A DNA stretch of 64,000 bases from Burkholderiales bacterium RIFCSPHIGHO2_12_FULL_63_20 (GCA_001770775.1 MESA01000006.1:1-64000); one strand, 5' to 3'; shown: positions 37,513 through 47,679, counted from the first letter of the stretch. Translations and numbers: made by a program. The notes: generated by a model not told the origin, from the letters alone.

Positions 37513-39513
37513 ATGGACATCAAACCGCAGCTCAAGCCATTGAGCGATGGATTCAGGACGGACATCAATGGGTTACGTGCATGGGCCGTGATGGCGGTCG
37601 TGCTCTACCACTTTGGCGTGCCAGGCTTCCAGGGCGGCTTTGTCGGGGTCGACATCTTCTTCGTGATATCCGGTTTCCTCATGACCGGCATCATCGTCAA
37701 GGGTATTTCACGCGCCTCATTTTCGTTCATCGGGTTTTATCTGGCACGCGCCAAGCGGATCATCCCGGCATTGCTGGCCGTGTGCATCACCTTGCTGATG
37801 CTAGGCTGGTTTTTCCTGCCAAGCACAGATTACAAAACGCTGGCCTCGCACTCGGTTTACAGCCTGTTCTTTCTCTCCAACATTGAGTATTGGCTCAGCG
37901 CAGGTTATTTCGACGCAGAGTCTCATGAGAAATGGCTGCTGCACACATGGTCGCTCTCGGTGGAATGGCAGTTTTACATGCTGCTGCCCCTCATTTTGTG
38001 GGCACCGTGGAAACTCAGGCCAGGTAAACGTACACTGATTGCGGTCCTGACGCTGCTAGCCCTGATGTCTTTCGCTGCATCGGCGTACTACTCGTCCATT
38101 TACCCGACCGCCTCGTTTTACCTGCTGCACACGCGCGCTTGGGAATTGATCGCAGGAGGACTGATCTGGCTTATGCCGGCGGCACAACTCAGCCAGCGCA
38201 TCCGCTACAGTTTGACGCTGCTCGGACTGGCCCTCATCGGGGCTGCGATCGCAGGCCTCGATAAAAATGTCGTCTGGCCAGGTGCTTGGGCCGCACTGCC
38301 CGTCATCGGCACCTCACTGGTGATTTGGTGCCAGCAACGGACCGCGCTCACCCACCATCGCATCGCGCAATGGCTGGGCGACCGCTCCTATTCACTTTAT
38401 CTGTGGCATTGGCCAGTGTTTGTCACCTTGGTTCTGCTAGAGCAGCGATATGAGCCGGTGGCGCTCGCCGCTGGCATTGTGATGTCCATTCTGCTCGGGG
38501 CCTTGTCATACCGTTGGATTGAGCAGCCGACCAGAGTCTCGTTTTCCAGGTTTACGGCGACACGAGCATGGGTCAGCCTGATCAGCGCTGCCTCGTTGGC
38601 ATCAGGGGCGGCCATTGTGGTCTGGAAGCTCAATGGTTTTCCGGAACGCATGCCTCAAGCCGTCGAGTTCACTGCAAACGAACAGAACAACAAGAATTCA
38701 GCATCCGAAGCGTGCAACATCAAGACTGGCACCAAACCCAATATTTGCGAGCACGGCGACCATCACAACAAAATCATGATCGTCGGCGACTCCCACGCGC
38801 AAGCCCTTATCTCATCCTTGACAACTGCCCTGCCAAATTACAGCATCTTGCAGATCGGCTATGGAGGTTGCCCCCTTATCGAGGGACTGAAGCGCACAGC
38901 TGATGCGACCAAAACACTCCCAGCCAAATACGATTGCACTGGCTACAACCTAGAGTTAAAGCGCGCAATCCATCAGTATTCGCCAGAAGTGCCGGTGATT
39001 TTGGTCGGTCGCTACGCCATTCACGCCTTTGGTTTGAACGAATCAAATCCGGCCCCACAGAAACCACAGGCTTATTTCGACAAAATCTACGACGCGGGCA
39101 CGCCTGAATTCATGGCGGAATTGTCTGCCGCCCTGACGAAAACAGCTTGCAATCTCGCCAAGGAGCGGACCGTCTTCATGCTCCGGCCCATCCCGGAAAT
39201 GGGAATCAATGTGCCTCGAGCCGCTTCCGTGCGCATCGCGTTTGGTCTGTCGCCGGAAATCAGCATTCCAAAAGAGAGCTACATGGCCCGCAATGCCTGG
39301 GTCTGGAAGGCGCAAGATACCGCCCGCGATCAATGCGGCATCGTGATCCTGGATGGCACCGACGCGTTCTGCGACGACACCCGTTGCTACGGCACCAAGA
39401 ATGCCCGCCCGATCTACTTTGACGACGACCACCTGAGCGAATACGGCAACAAACTCCTGGTTCCTACATTCAAGCAGATTCCCAGTCATTTGCCGGCTCT
39501 GCGCCATCCCTGA
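37513..39513 (+). CDS. Acyltransferase-3/SGNH fusion (OafA/YrhL type) polysaccharide O-acetyltransferase
   Basis: I set the start at ATG 37513, with AGGGA upstream, giving 666 aa. The N-terminal ~380 residues form a ten-TM acyltransferase-3 domain with INGLRAWAVMAVVLYH, GVDIFFVISGFLMT, RAKRIIPAL and LWHWPVFVTLV. The C-terminal periplasmic SGNH domain has the nucleophile motif IVGDSHAQAL and a late FDDDHLSEYGNK with catalytic Asp/His. Such proteins take acetyl-CoA from the cytosol and O-acetylate a lipid-linked or exported polysaccharide. It opens a long plus-strand operon. Confidence 0.93.
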   Translation: MDIKPQLKPLSDGFRTDINGLRAWAVMAVVLYHFGVPGFQGGFVGVDIFFVISGFLMTGIIVKGISRASFSFIGFYLARAKRIIPALLAVCITLLMLGWFFLPSTDYKTLASHSVYSLFFLSNIEYWLSAGYFDAESHEKWLLHTWSLSVEWQFYMLLPLILWAPWKLRPGKRTLIAVLTLLALMSFAASAYYSSIYPTASFYLLHTRAWELIAGGLIWLMPAAQLSQRIRYSLTLLGLALIGAAIAGLDKNVVWPGAWAALPVIGTSLVIWCQQRTALTHHRIAQWLGDRSYSLYLWHWPVFVTLVLLEQRYEPVALAAGIVMSILLGALSYRWIEQPTRVSFSRFTATRAWVSLISAASLASGAAIVVWKLNGFPERMPQAVEFTANEQNNKNSASEACNIKTGTKPNICEHGDHHNKIMIVGDSHAQALISSLTTALPNYSILQIGYGGCPLIEGLKRTADATKTLPAKYDCTGYNLELKRAIHQYSPEVPVILVGRYAIHAFGLNESNPAPQKPQAYFDKIYDAGTPEFMAELSAALTKTACNLAKERTVFMLRPIPEMGINVPRAASVRIAFGLSPEISIPKESYMARNAWVWKAQDTARDQCGIVILDGTDAFCDDTRCYGTKNARPIYFDDDHLSEYGNKLLVPTFKQIPSHLPALRHP

Positions 39514-39525
39514 TGCGGCAGACGC

Positions 39526-41043
39526 ATGCTCGACACTGAGAGTCAGTCGGTCACCATGCCACGCACATCCAAGCCCGCCTGGAACCAATGGCTGACGCTG
39601 AGCAGGCTGTATGCACTGCTCGCTGCTGCCACAGTGAGCGTAGGCATCTGCGGAGCTGCAGGCATACAGAGCGAGCCCACCTCAGCGATACGCAACGCCT
39701 GGGCACAGGTCAACGCTCCCCAGCGGTTCGAGAGGCTGGCGCATTCGTTGAGCCTGTCGGTGCATCGTCACTTGGGGAGCGACCTTGTGGTTCCTGCGGA
39801 GGCTTTTAGCCAACTGGGCAAGGGGCAACAGGCCTTCTCGTTGCCAACGCAGATCTATGCGAAGGACGGCCGGCCGCAGCCCACCCCTCCCACGGCCCTC
39901 GTTGGCGAGCACGCCACCTCGCAGCGCTTGGTAACCTCAAGTCGCACTCAAGTGGTCCATGATGGCGCAGAACTACAGCAGGCCACGCTCAAGGCCCAAG
40001 CAGGTGACACCATCTTGTTGGCCCCGGGCATCTATGTGCTGCGCAGCCGGCTGAGTCAACGCCAGGACGGTCGCCCGGACGCGCCCATCACGGTGCGTGC
40101 GCAACGCCCAGGTGATGTGCAAATCCGAATGAGCGGGGGCACGATTCATCAAACGCACGCCCACTGGATCTACGAGAACTTGACCATTGAAGGTCATTGC
40201 GGCCCAAGGGGGCAGCCTTGCGAACATGCTTTCCATGTTGTCGGCGCAGCGCGTCATGTGGTGATCCGCAACAACCTCATCCGCAACTTCTCTGCGCACA
40301 TCAAGATCAACGGTGAAAACGGCCAGTTTCCTGACGGTGGGCTGTTTCAGTTCAACACCTTGAGCAACGGCAAAGCCATCGCGAGCGACATCCTGACCCC
40401 CTTCGATTTGGTGGGCGCCAGCCACTGGGTTGTCGCCGACAATCAGGTCAGTCATTTCATCAAAGCCACCAGCCACTATCCGTCTTACGGTCTGTTCATG
40501 AAGGGTGGCGGAGAAGGTGGGCGCATCGAACGCAACCTGGTGATGTGCGCCATCGGAGGAGATGTCTCTCATGGTGGCAGCAGGGTCGGCATCTCCTTGG
40601 GAGGCGGTTTGACGGGCCCGCGCTTCTGTCCTGATGGGCGCTGCCTTTTCGAACACAAAGGCGGTGTCATCCGCAACAACGTCATTGTTGATTGCAATGA
40701 TGTCGGCATCGACAACAACCGCGCTACGCAGTCCGTGATCGCACACAACACCGTCATCCGCACCCTTGGCATCGGCCTGCGCGCCACGCCTTCTGACGCC
40801 ACGGTGTATGGCAACGTCGCGGATGGCCCCATTCAGGCGCGTCAGGGCTCGACGATCCGCCTCGATCACAACCATCGCGGCGATGCACGTCAGTTCCCCT
40901 CGGGCTGGCAAAACCCTCCCGCACGCATTCCGACACACCGCCTCGTCTCAGACGATTTCTGCGGACGCCCTCGCCCAGCCACAACCTTGCCTGGTGCCTT
41001 CCATCAAGCCGGTGGATGCCAAGATGTGACGCCCGCGCCATGA
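39526..41043 (+). CDS. Exported right-handed parallel beta-helix protein
   Basis: The 505-aa protein has an N-terminal membrane/signal segment (about 27-46). A linker follows, and from about residue 150 a beta-helix repeat region (GDTILLAPGIYVL, HWIYENLTIEGHCG, HVVIRNNLIRNF, VIRNNVIVDCNDVGIDNN, VIAHNTVI). This fold is used by polysaccharide lyases, C5-epimerases and hydrolases acting on uronic-acid polymers. A ManNAcA pathway (wecB/wecC) in the same locus would supply such residues. I see no certain catalytic signature, so the activity remains open. Confidence 0.82.
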   Translation: MLDTESQSVTMPRTSKPAWNQWLTLSRLYALLAAATVSVGICGAAGIQSEPTSAIRNAWAQVNAPQRFERLAHSLSLSVHRHLGSDLVVPAEAFSQLGKGQQAFSLPTQIYAKDGRPQPTPPTALVGEHATSQRLVTSSRTQVVHDGAELQQATLKAQAGDTILLAPGIYVLRSRLSQRQDGRPDAPITVRAQRPGDVQIRMSGGTIHQTHAHWIYENLTIEGHCGPRGQPCEHAFHVVGAARHVVIRNNLIRNFSAHIKINGENGQFPDGGLFQFNTLSNGKAIASDILTPFDLVGASHWVVADNQVSHFIKATSHYPSYGLFMKGGGEGGRIERNLVMCAIGGDVSHGGSRVGISLGGGLTGPRFCPDGRCLFEHKGGVIRNNVIVDCNDVGIDNNRATQSVIAHNTVIRTLGIGLRATPSDATVYGNVADGPIQARQGSTIRLDHNHRGDARQFPSGWQNPPARIPTHRLVSDDFCGRPRPATTLPGAFHQAGGCQDVTPAP

Positions 41044-41053
41044 AAGTCTCTTC

Positions 41054-42409
41054 ATGAATACCTTGCTTCACCAACTTCTGATCACGGCCGCCACGCCTCG
41101 CCGCGTCGGGCTTTATCGGCTGATGAAGGCGCGCGCTGCCTGGACGCCAGATCAGATCCGCACCTACCAGGAGAAGAAGCTCAGGGATGTCATCGCCTAC
41201 TGTTGGCGGCACATCCCCTTTTACCGCGAACACTGGCGAGGGCACATTGACGACCCGCGCGAAATCCGCACCATTGCCGACCTGCATAAGCTGCCCTTGC
41301 TGACCAAAGACCAGGTGCGTGAACACCTTGACGCGCTGATCACGACCGACCCCAAAGTCAAGAGCACGGAAGCCCGCACAGGGGGCAGTACGGGCAAGCC
41401 CATCATCTTTCGCATGACCTACCACGACGAGCAACTGGCGTGGGCGCACATGTACGTCGGATGGTCGTGGGCGGGATACCGCATCGGCGATCCCTTTCTG
41501 ATCGTGGGCGGCGAGTCGGTCGGCATTGGTCTGGGCGACAAGCGCACGCTGGCTGACAAGGTGATGAATCGCTGGGTGACCAGCGGCTCGAACCTGACGC
41601 TGGAGCGCACTCGCGCGCTGACCCAACAGCCCCATTTCCATCAAATACGCCTGATCTACGGGTATCCGAACTCCATCAAGGAGTTGTGTGAATACCTGGT
41701 TCAGTTGAACATTCGCCCCGCATCACTGCGCGGCGTGATCTGCACGGCCGAGGTCATGTTGCCCGAGGTGCGGCAACGCATCCAGGAGGTGTTGGGCGTC
41801 AAAGTCCTGGATCAGTACGGCCTCAACGATGGTGGCCTGCACGCCTGCGAAGGACCAGAACAGGACGGACTGCACCTGTCTTTCCATCGGGGAATTCTGG
41901 AGATTCTGGGGGACGATGATCAGCAGATCCACAGCCTGAAGACGACCGGGCGTGCCGTGGCCACCTTGTTCTCGAACCCCGCCATGCCCTTCATCCGCTA
42001 TGAAACGGGTGACAGGGTTCATTGGCACAGCTTCGAGCCCTCGGCGTCGGGCGTGCACTGGCCACGCATTGGCCCTGTGGATGGCCGCACGGGTGATGTC
42101 CTGCATTTCCCCAGTGGGCGCAAGGTACCGATGCCCGGCCTGACCCTGGTGATGCGCTGGATGGCAGGTCTGAACAGTTATCAGTTCATCCAGTCCGCCG
42201 CCAACGTGATCACGGTGAGACTGGAACGCGGCCCCTCGTTCACCATGAGCGAAGAAGATGTCCGTCGCTTTCTCAACGACAAGATCGGCACCGAAGTCAC
42301 TTGGCAGATTGAATGGGGCAAGCCTGAGCTGACCCAGAACGGCAAGCTGCTGATCATTCGCAATGACTGGCTGAAGCGCCAAACCCAAGTGGAGACAGCC
42401 AAGGCATGA
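41054..42409 (+). CDS. CapK-like (phenylacetate-CoA ligase family) adenylate-forming protein
   Basis: The 451-aa protein matches the CapK/PaaK-like family found in capsule clusters. It has RDVIAYCWRHIPFYREHW near the N-terminus, the P-loop ARTGGSTGKPIIF and GYPNSIKELCEY. Later come LDQYGLNDGG, FIRYETGDRV and GRTGDVLHFPSGRKV. It probably activates a carboxylic acid (acyl or amino acid) for attachment to a sugar. The next gene starts within its stop (ATGA). Its coupling to the flippase and glycosyltransferase genes points to decoration of the repeat unit. Confidence 0.87.
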   Translation: MNTLLHQLLITAATPRRVGLYRLMKARAAWTPDQIRTYQEKKLRDVIAYCWRHIPFYREHWRGHIDDPREIRTIADLHKLPLLTKDQVREHLDALITTDPKVKSTEARTGGSTGKPIIFRMTYHDEQLAWAHMYVGWSWAGYRIGDPFLIVGGESVGIGLGDKRTLADKVMNRWVTSGSNLTLERTRALTQQPHFHQIRLIYGYPNSIKELCEYLVQLNIRPASLRGVICTAEVMLPEVRQRIQEVLGVKVLDQYGLNDGGLHACEGPEQDGLHLSFHRGILEILGDDDQQIHSLKTTGRAVATLFSNPAMPFIRYETGDRVHWHSFEPSASGVHWPRIGPVDGRTGDVLHFPSGRKVPMPGLTLVMRWMAGLNSYQFIQSAANVITVRLERGPSFTMSEEDVRRFLNDKIGTEVTWQIEWGKPELTQNGKLLIIRNDWLKRQTQVETAKA

Positions 42410-43893
42410 GCCCCCCGCCCCCAACCGTCGTCAAGGACGCGAAGGCCTCCTTGATCAAAGGCGCCCTGTGGTCACTGGGCATGCGCTGGTCCATAAAGGG
42501 AATCGGTCTGCTCAGCACCTTCATCATGGCGCGTTTCCTGGCGCCTCAAGACTATGGGGTGGTGGCGCTGGCCTTCCTGGTCGTCGGCCTAGTCGATGCG
42601 TTCCTGAACGCGGGCTCCAATCAGGCCCTGGTCCGCATTGGCAACCCCAACCACGACCAAATCAACTCGGCCTGGACCTTGCGTGCGATGCAGGGGGTGC
42701 TCATGGCCGTCGTGCTGACCGCGCTGGCTCCGTTGGCCGCTCAGTACTTTCACGAGCCCAGGGTGCAGAACGTTCTGTGGATCGTCGCCGCCGGGATGGC
42801 CTTCATGGGCTTTTCCAACATTGGCATGGCCCTGGCTTACCGCGACCTACAGTTTGGTGTCGAGTACCGCGCAGCCGTCACGGCCAAGCTGAGCTCGGCG
42901 CTGGTCACGCTGGCCACCGCCTTGTATTTCGGTGACTACCGCGCCTTGGTGTGCGGCATCCTGGCCGGCTATGTGTGCGAGTTCGTCTTGAGCTACCGTC
43001 TGCACCCCTATCGGCCGCGCTGGTGCACGTCTCGCATTCCTGAAATCTGGGCCATCTCAAAATGGTTGCTGACCGCCGGGATCGGCAACTTTGTGCTCCG
43101 GCGCACCGATCAGATCGTCGCCGGACGGGTCGGCACCACTCGGGAATATGGCCTGTTCACAGTGGGTGCCGACATCGGTCAAATCCCCACAGGAGAGCTT
43201 GGCCCAACCCTGACGCGACCGCTTTTTCCCATCCTGGCGTCCATGCAAGGTGACCTGGAGCGAGCCAAAAGCGCCACCTTGCGCACGCTCTCCTCAGTGA
43301 ACTCGGTCACCATTCCTCTGGGCTTTGGCTTGGCCGCCGTGAGCCATGAGGCGACACTCGTCCTACTTGGGCAGCAATGGCAAGAGGCTGCACCGTTTGT
43401 GGCTGGTTTTGCCATGATTGGGGTCGTGCAATATCTGACTGGGCCGCTCACCACCTTGATGAACGTGGTGGGGCATGTCAAGGTGCACAGCAAGGTAATC
43501 TGGATGGAATTCGCCGCCTTTGCGCTGCTCGCGGCAGCGCTGACGCCGGAGTACAAGCTGATCGGGCTGATCGTCGCACGGCTGATCAGCGGTCTACTGC
43601 ATGCGCTCATGATCATCGCTGCCACGCACAGGTATCTCCAACTGCCAGCGGGTACGGCGCTGAAGACTTACCTGCGCCCCGTAGTTGGCAGCGTCGCCAT
43701 GTACGTCATGCTGACGTCATTCAGCGTGAGCAGCATCGCGCCCATCGAGTTGATGAGCAAGGTCATCTTGGGCGGGGCATTTTATGTAACCTGGATGCTC
43801 TCCACCTGGGCGCTGGCGGGCAAGCCAGATGGCATCGAAACAATGGCAACATCCTTGCTCACCCGCGTCTTGACCAAGTGGAGGACACCGTGA
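42406..43893 (+). CDS. Wzx-type oligosaccharide flippase
   Basis: The 495-aa membrane protein has about 12-14 TM helices and the N-terminal polysaccharide-synthesis pattern (GALWSLGMRWSIKGIGLL, MARFLAPQDYGVVALAF). It also carries the middle FVLRRTDQIVAGRVGTTREY motif of MOP-superfamily flippases. It should move the undecaprenyl-linked repeat unit to the periplasmic side. It is coupled by overlaps to the CapK-like gene upstream (ATGA) and to a glycosyltransferase downstream (GTGA). Confidence 0.93.
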   Translation: MSPPPPTVVKDAKASLIKGALWSLGMRWSIKGIGLLSTFIMARFLAPQDYGVVALAFLVVGLVDAFLNAGSNQALVRIGNPNHDQINSAWTLRAMQGVLMAVVLTALAPLAAQYFHEPRVQNVLWIVAAGMAFMGFSNIGMALAYRDLQFGVEYRAAVTAKLSSALVTLATALYFGDYRALVCGILAGYVCEFVLSYRLHPYRPRWCTSRIPEIWAISKWLLTAGIGNFVLRRTDQIVAGRVGTTREYGLFTVGADIGQIPTGELGPTLTRPLFPILASMQGDLERAKSATLRTLSSVNSVTIPLGFGLAAVSHEATLVLLGQQWQEAAPFVAGFAMIGVVQYLTGPLTTLMNVVGHVKVHSKVIWMEFAAFALLAAALTPEYKLIGLIVARLISGLLHALMIIAATHRYLQLPAGTALKTYLRPVVGSVAMYVMLTSFSVSSIAPIELMSKVILGGAFYVTWMLSTWALAGKPDGIETMATSLLTRVLTKWRTP

Positions 43894-44765
43894 ACACCTA
43901 CGGCTTCATGCTGGTCAAAAATGAGGCAGACATCATTGCCCAAACCCTGGCATCCTTACGGCGATACGGGGGCTTCAAGCACATTTTCGTCTTCGATAAC
44001 GGTTCGACCGATGACACCTTGGCCATTGCCCGTGGCTTCATCGGACCCGACCTGAGCGTTGCGTCACTGCCAACACCGTTCAGCGACAACCTGAAGTTTG
44101 AAACCGTGTACCAGCACCGCCACCTGATGCAAGACGGCGACTGGTTCGCCATCCTGGATGCCGATGAGGTTTACGCCGAGCCACTTCAGCCCGTTCTGAA
44201 TGCAGCGGCCCGTGAGGGCGCCAACTTCGTCGAGTGCCAGTCAGCCCAGTTTTACTTCACCGACGCTGAAGAAAACTACGGCTTCGACCCGGCCACACCC
44301 GCCATCCAGCAGCGCCGTCATTACCTTGTCAACTACGGGGAGCCCCGTGTGTTCCGCTATGCGTCCGGCACGACACTCACGGCCGACGCCGTCAAGCAAC
44401 GCGCCCCGGGTTTGACCAAAGCGTCACGGCAGTTTTTGATTCACCATTTCCAGTTTCGCTCTGATCAGCAGACCCAGAAACGCATCGACATCCGCAGACA
44501 GAACAACCAGCACTCGAACAACTGGGGACACATCAACTCCGACCAGTGGCGAGACTACCTGGTGCCGCATCAGCACCTGCACCGGTACGACGGCGAGATC
44601 CGCTACGGCTTGCCTGCCAACGCGAACCTGTACAAGATCAAAGACAACGCGGCCTACACCATGGCCAACCTGAAATGGTTGCAACGGCACGGTCATCTGA
44701 CCCCCACTCAGCAGGGCTTCATGTCTGCCGGCCTGCTCAAACGGATCATTCACAAGGTATGGTGA
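43890..44765 (+). CDS. Family 2-like glycosyltransferase
   Basis: The GTG at 43890 overlaps the flippase stop (GTGA). The 291-aa protein begins TYGFMLVKNEADIIAQTL and shows FVFDNGSTDDTL and the DxD motif FAILDADEVY. It is a soluble GT-A type enzyme adding a sugar to the lipid-linked repeat unit. The later RRHYLVNYGEPRVFRY segment resembles glycan-transferring DUF4422/GT92-like proteins, so donor and linkage are unknown. Confidence 0.88.
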   Translation: MNTYGFMLVKNEADIIAQTLASLRRYGGFKHIFVFDNGSTDDTLAIARGFIGPDLSVASLPTPFSDNLKFETVYQHRHLMQDGDWFAILDADEVYAEPLQPVLNAAAREGANFVECQSAQFYFTDAEENYGFDPATPAIQQRRHYLVNYGEPRVFRYASGTTLTADAVKQRAPGLTKASRQFLIHHFQFRSDQQTQKRIDIRRQNNQHSNNWGHINSDQWRDYLVPHQHLHRYDGEIRYGLPANANLYKIKDNAAYTMANLKWLQRHGHLTPTQQGFMSAGLLKRIIHKVW

Positions 44766-45712
44766 ACACACAACGCAAACGGGTCTGCATCAGCATCCTG
44801 AACTGGAACAACGCCCAGGAAACCGTCGAATGCATCCACTCACTCGGCACACTCAATGACGTGGACGTCGAGGTCATCGTGCTGGACAACGGCTCCAACG
44901 ATGACTCGGTCGAGGTGCTGTCGCGCACGACAGGTATTACCTTGATGACGTCGGATGTGAACCTGGGCTTTGCGGGGGGGCATAACCTCGTGATGCGTCA
45001 TGCCCTTCAACACGATTTCGACTACGTCTGGTTGCTGAACAACGACGCGTGTGTTGAGCACGGTTGCCTGTCCAAGCTGTTGGCTGCCATGGAGGCAGAC
45101 CCGACCATCGGGGCAGCCAGCCCGGTAATCCGGGACAAGGCCACACCTCATCAGGTTCAGCACGCCCTGAGCCTACTCAATGACACCGGCACGGGGGTGG
45201 TCGAGTACCCTGACCTTCAGCAAGCTGCCCTCATGCAACAAAGCCATCCACAAAAGGTCATCTTGTGGGGCACCGCGCTGCTGCTCAAACGCAGCACCAT
45301 CGAACAGGTGGGCCTGCTGGACGACAAGCTCTTCGCCTATTCAGAAGACACCGATTACTCCCTGCGCTGCATCCGTCACAAGCTGAAGACGCATGTGGTG
45401 CTGGATGCCGGCATCCGTCACGATGCGCCGCCGCATCCCCGCAAACCCCATTACTACTACTACACGCAGCGCAATGCGATCCTGATGTGGCGAAAGTACG
45501 TTGGAATGGCTCAACTGGCTCGCGTGGTCCGCTGGAACGCCAGGCTCGCCCATGACCAGCTGAAACGTCTGCAAGGTAACCCTGCAGCGCAGACCGCGAT
45601 CAAGCTGGGCATCTGGGATGGGCTGACGGGCAAAGGCGGAGCCTACCGCCCCCAGCGCACACTGCGCCCTCATCAGAATTTGATTGTTCAATCCTTGCTG
45701 ACGCTCGCATGA
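44759..45712 (+). CDS. Family 2 glycosyltransferase (WcaA/rhamnosyltransferase-like)
   Basis: ATG 44759 overlaps the upstream stop and follows AAGG, giving 317 aa. GT2 motifs are clear: ISILNWNNAQETVECI, VIVLDNGSNDDSVEVL, LGFAGGHNLVMRHAL and the DxD-equivalent WLLNNDACV. Further on are LWGTALLLKR and FAYSEDTDYSLRC. The sequence resembles dTDP-rhamnosyl transferases, but the donor is not certain. It is about one third identical by eye to the next gene product, suggesting duplication. Confidence 0.9.
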   Translation: MVNTQRKRVCISILNWNNAQETVECIHSLGTLNDVDVEVIVLDNGSNDDSVEVLSRTTGITLMTSDVNLGFAGGHNLVMRHALQHDFDYVWLLNNDACVEHGCLSKLLAAMEADPTIGAASPVIRDKATPHQVQHALSLLNDTGTGVVEYPDLQQAALMQQSHPQKVILWGTALLLKRSTIEQVGLLDDKLFAYSEDTDYSLRCIRHKLKTHVVLDAGIRHDAPPHPRKPHYYYYTQRNAILMWRKYVGMAQLARVVRWNARLAHDQLKRLQGNPAAQTAIKLGIWDGLTGKGGAYRPQRTLRPHQNLIVQSLLTLA

Positions 45713-46686
45713 CCAAAGTACTGATCAGCATCCTGAACTGGCATGGCGCCGACAAGACCCTCGACTGCGTGCAATCGGTGCGGCGCTCCATCCTGCCCGG
45801 CACGCTGCAATGTGACATCCGCGTGGTGGACAACGGATCTGGTTCTGTGCAGGTTGATACCTTGAAAGCGGGGCTCCCATCTGACGTGGAGTTGGTCGTG
45901 AACCCGGTGAACACCGGATTCACTGGTGGACAGAACCTCAACATTCGCCATGCGCTGGCACACGGTTACGACTACGTTTTCCTGCTCAACAACGATACCG
46001 TCGTGGACCCCAAGGCGATTGCAGAAGTCATCCTTGAAATGAGCAGTGATCCACGCTGCGGCGCGGCGTCCCCCGTGATTGCCCGCCTGGGCAACCGCGA
46101 CATTGTCGATTTCTGTGGTGCGATTCATGAGTGGCGCAACATCGACACGTTGCGGCCGTCGTCGCAGGCAGAGGCTCCCCGTTTTCTGGCCGACCACGCC
46201 GACCAGGTCTGGGCTGTCGGCACCGCGTTGATGCTCAAGGTTGCTGCGGTGCGTGAGGTCGGTGTGCTGGACGAGCGCATGTTTGCCTATTACGAAGACG
46301 ATGACATGGGCGCCCGGCTCATCGCTGGTGGATGGCGCACGCGGATCGTCTTGAATGCGGTCGTCGAGCACGCCTGTTTTGATGGCGACATGTACCAGCG
46401 CCAACCCTATTTCTTCTACCTGATGACGCGCAATGCGATCTTCTTCGCCCTCAAGCATGTGCCGAGTGGCTACCGAAAGGGACTGCGGCTTCGCTACATC
46501 GATCGCTCCCTCGTGATGGCCGAGAAGCTAATGTCTCAAGGGCAAACAGACAAAGCGCGCGCTTGCATGCTGGGGCTGGCCGATGGTTTGGCTGGACGCG
46601 GTGGCCCGCCGGTGCTGGACCGCCCCGTTCCCCTGTGGATTCGTGCGCTGCGGCCGCTGAGTCGCGCGTGGAACGCCCGTCGCTGA
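45709..46686 (+). CDS. Family 2 glycosyltransferase
   Basis: The ATG overlaps the previous stop (ATGA). The 325-aa enzyme shares the layout of its neighbour: ISILNWHGADKTLDCV, IRVVDNGSGSVQVDTL, NTGFTGGQNLNIRHAL, FLLNNDTVV, AVGTALMLKV and FAYYEDDDMGARL. It adds another sugar to the growing repeat unit. Confidence 0.9.
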   Translation: MTKVLISILNWHGADKTLDCVQSVRRSILPGTLQCDIRVVDNGSGSVQVDTLKAGLPSDVELVVNPVNTGFTGGQNLNIRHALAHGYDYVFLLNNDTVVDPKAIAEVILEMSSDPRCGAASPVIARLGNRDIVDFCGAIHEWRNIDTLRPSSQAEAPRFLADHADQVWAVGTALMLKVAAVREVGVLDERMFAYYEDDDMGARLIAGGWRTRIVLNAVVEHACFDGDMYQRQPYFFYLMTRNAIFFALKHVPSGYRKGLRLRYIDRSLVMAEKLMSQGQTDKARACMLGLADGLAGRGGPPVLDRPVPLWIRALRPLSRAWNARR

Positions 46687-46694
46687 GGAAGGCC

Positions 46695-47675
46695 ATGCTC
46701 GTATCTGTGGTTGTCGCCACCCGTAACCGCCCGGAGCTGCTCCGTTCGACCTTGCAGGCCCTGAAAGCGCAAACGCATCAGGCGCTGGAGGTGGTCGTGC
46801 TGGACGATGGATCCTCCTCGGCCACACGTGCGCACTACGCCAGCTTGTGGCGTGACCTGGATGAGCGCTTCCACCTGGTGCAACAAGGGCAGGACGGGCA
46901 ACGTGGTCAAGGGCCTTCCGCCTCGCGTAACCAGGCCATTCAGCATGCGCAAGGCCAGCTTGTCGCGTTCTGCGATGACGACGACCTCTGGATTGACAAC
47001 GAGCATCTCGCCCGCGCCGTCGCTGCCTTCGGGTCACATCCTGAGTTGGACCTCTACATCAGCAATCAGCGCGCCGTTTACCCAGACGCTTCCGTTCGGG
47101 AAGACTGGCTGCCTCGGCTGACTGCGCGGCGGGCAGACATGCCCGCACTGGCCGAAGGATGCCATCGGGTCACGGCTGAACAGCTGAGCCAGTGCGGCGG
47201 GTTTGCGCACCTCAACATGCTGTTGTTGCGCCGCACGCTCCTGCTGGAGGTGGGCGGGTTCTGGGAAGGGGTCAACTACGAAGAAGACCGAGACCTGTTC
47301 TGGCGCTGCGTGGACCGCGCCCGAGTGATGGCGTATTGCCCAAGGGTGACCGCACAGCACCATGTGCCAGACCGGGGCAAACAGAACAACGTGTCCATGA
47401 CCGTGCCCCCCACCGATCGGTGGTTGATGGCCGCCATGGTGTGCCGTCACATTGCCATGTCGGTGTCCAGCCCTTACATTGTCAAACTGAGTCTGCAGCA
47501 TGAAGGAGACCTGCTGCGTCACCTCTCCGAACACAGCAGTCAAAATGGGCGTCATCCGACCGCGAGACTTCTGGCTTGGCAGGCTCTGGGAGCGAAGTTC
47601 ACCTGGAAGTGGGCGCTTTACTGCGTCTGGCTGCAAGCAAGGTCTCTGATATCCCTTTTCCTCCCGTCCCGGTAA
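46695..47675 (+). CDS. Family 2 glycosyltransferase
   Basis: I start at ATG 46695, preceded by GAGGAAGG; the frame runs further upstream into the previous gene without support. The 326-aa protein has SVVVATRNRPELLRSTLQAL, VVVLDDGSSSAT, the DxD-like VAFCDDDDLWI, and NYEEDRDLFWRC as the acid-base region. It is the fourth consecutive glycosyltransferase, which together with the other enzymes suggests a repeat unit of at least four to five sugars. Confidence 0.88.
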   Translation: MLVSVVVATRNRPELLRSTLQALKAQTHQALEVVVLDDGSSSATRAHYASLWRDLDERFHLVQQGQDGQRGQGPSASRNQAIQHAQGQLVAFCDDDDLWIDNEHLARAVAAFGSHPELDLYISNQRAVYPDASVREDWLPRLTARRADMPALAEGCHRVTAEQLSQCGGFAHLNMLLLRRTLLLEVGGFWEGVNYEEDRDLFWRCVDRARVMAYCPRVTAQHHVPDRGKQNNVSMTVPPTDRWLMAAMVCRHIAMSVSSPYIVKLSLQHEGDLLRHLSEHSSQNGRHPTARLLAWQALGAKFTWKWALYCVWLQARSLISLFLPSR

Positions 47676-47679
47676 CCGC

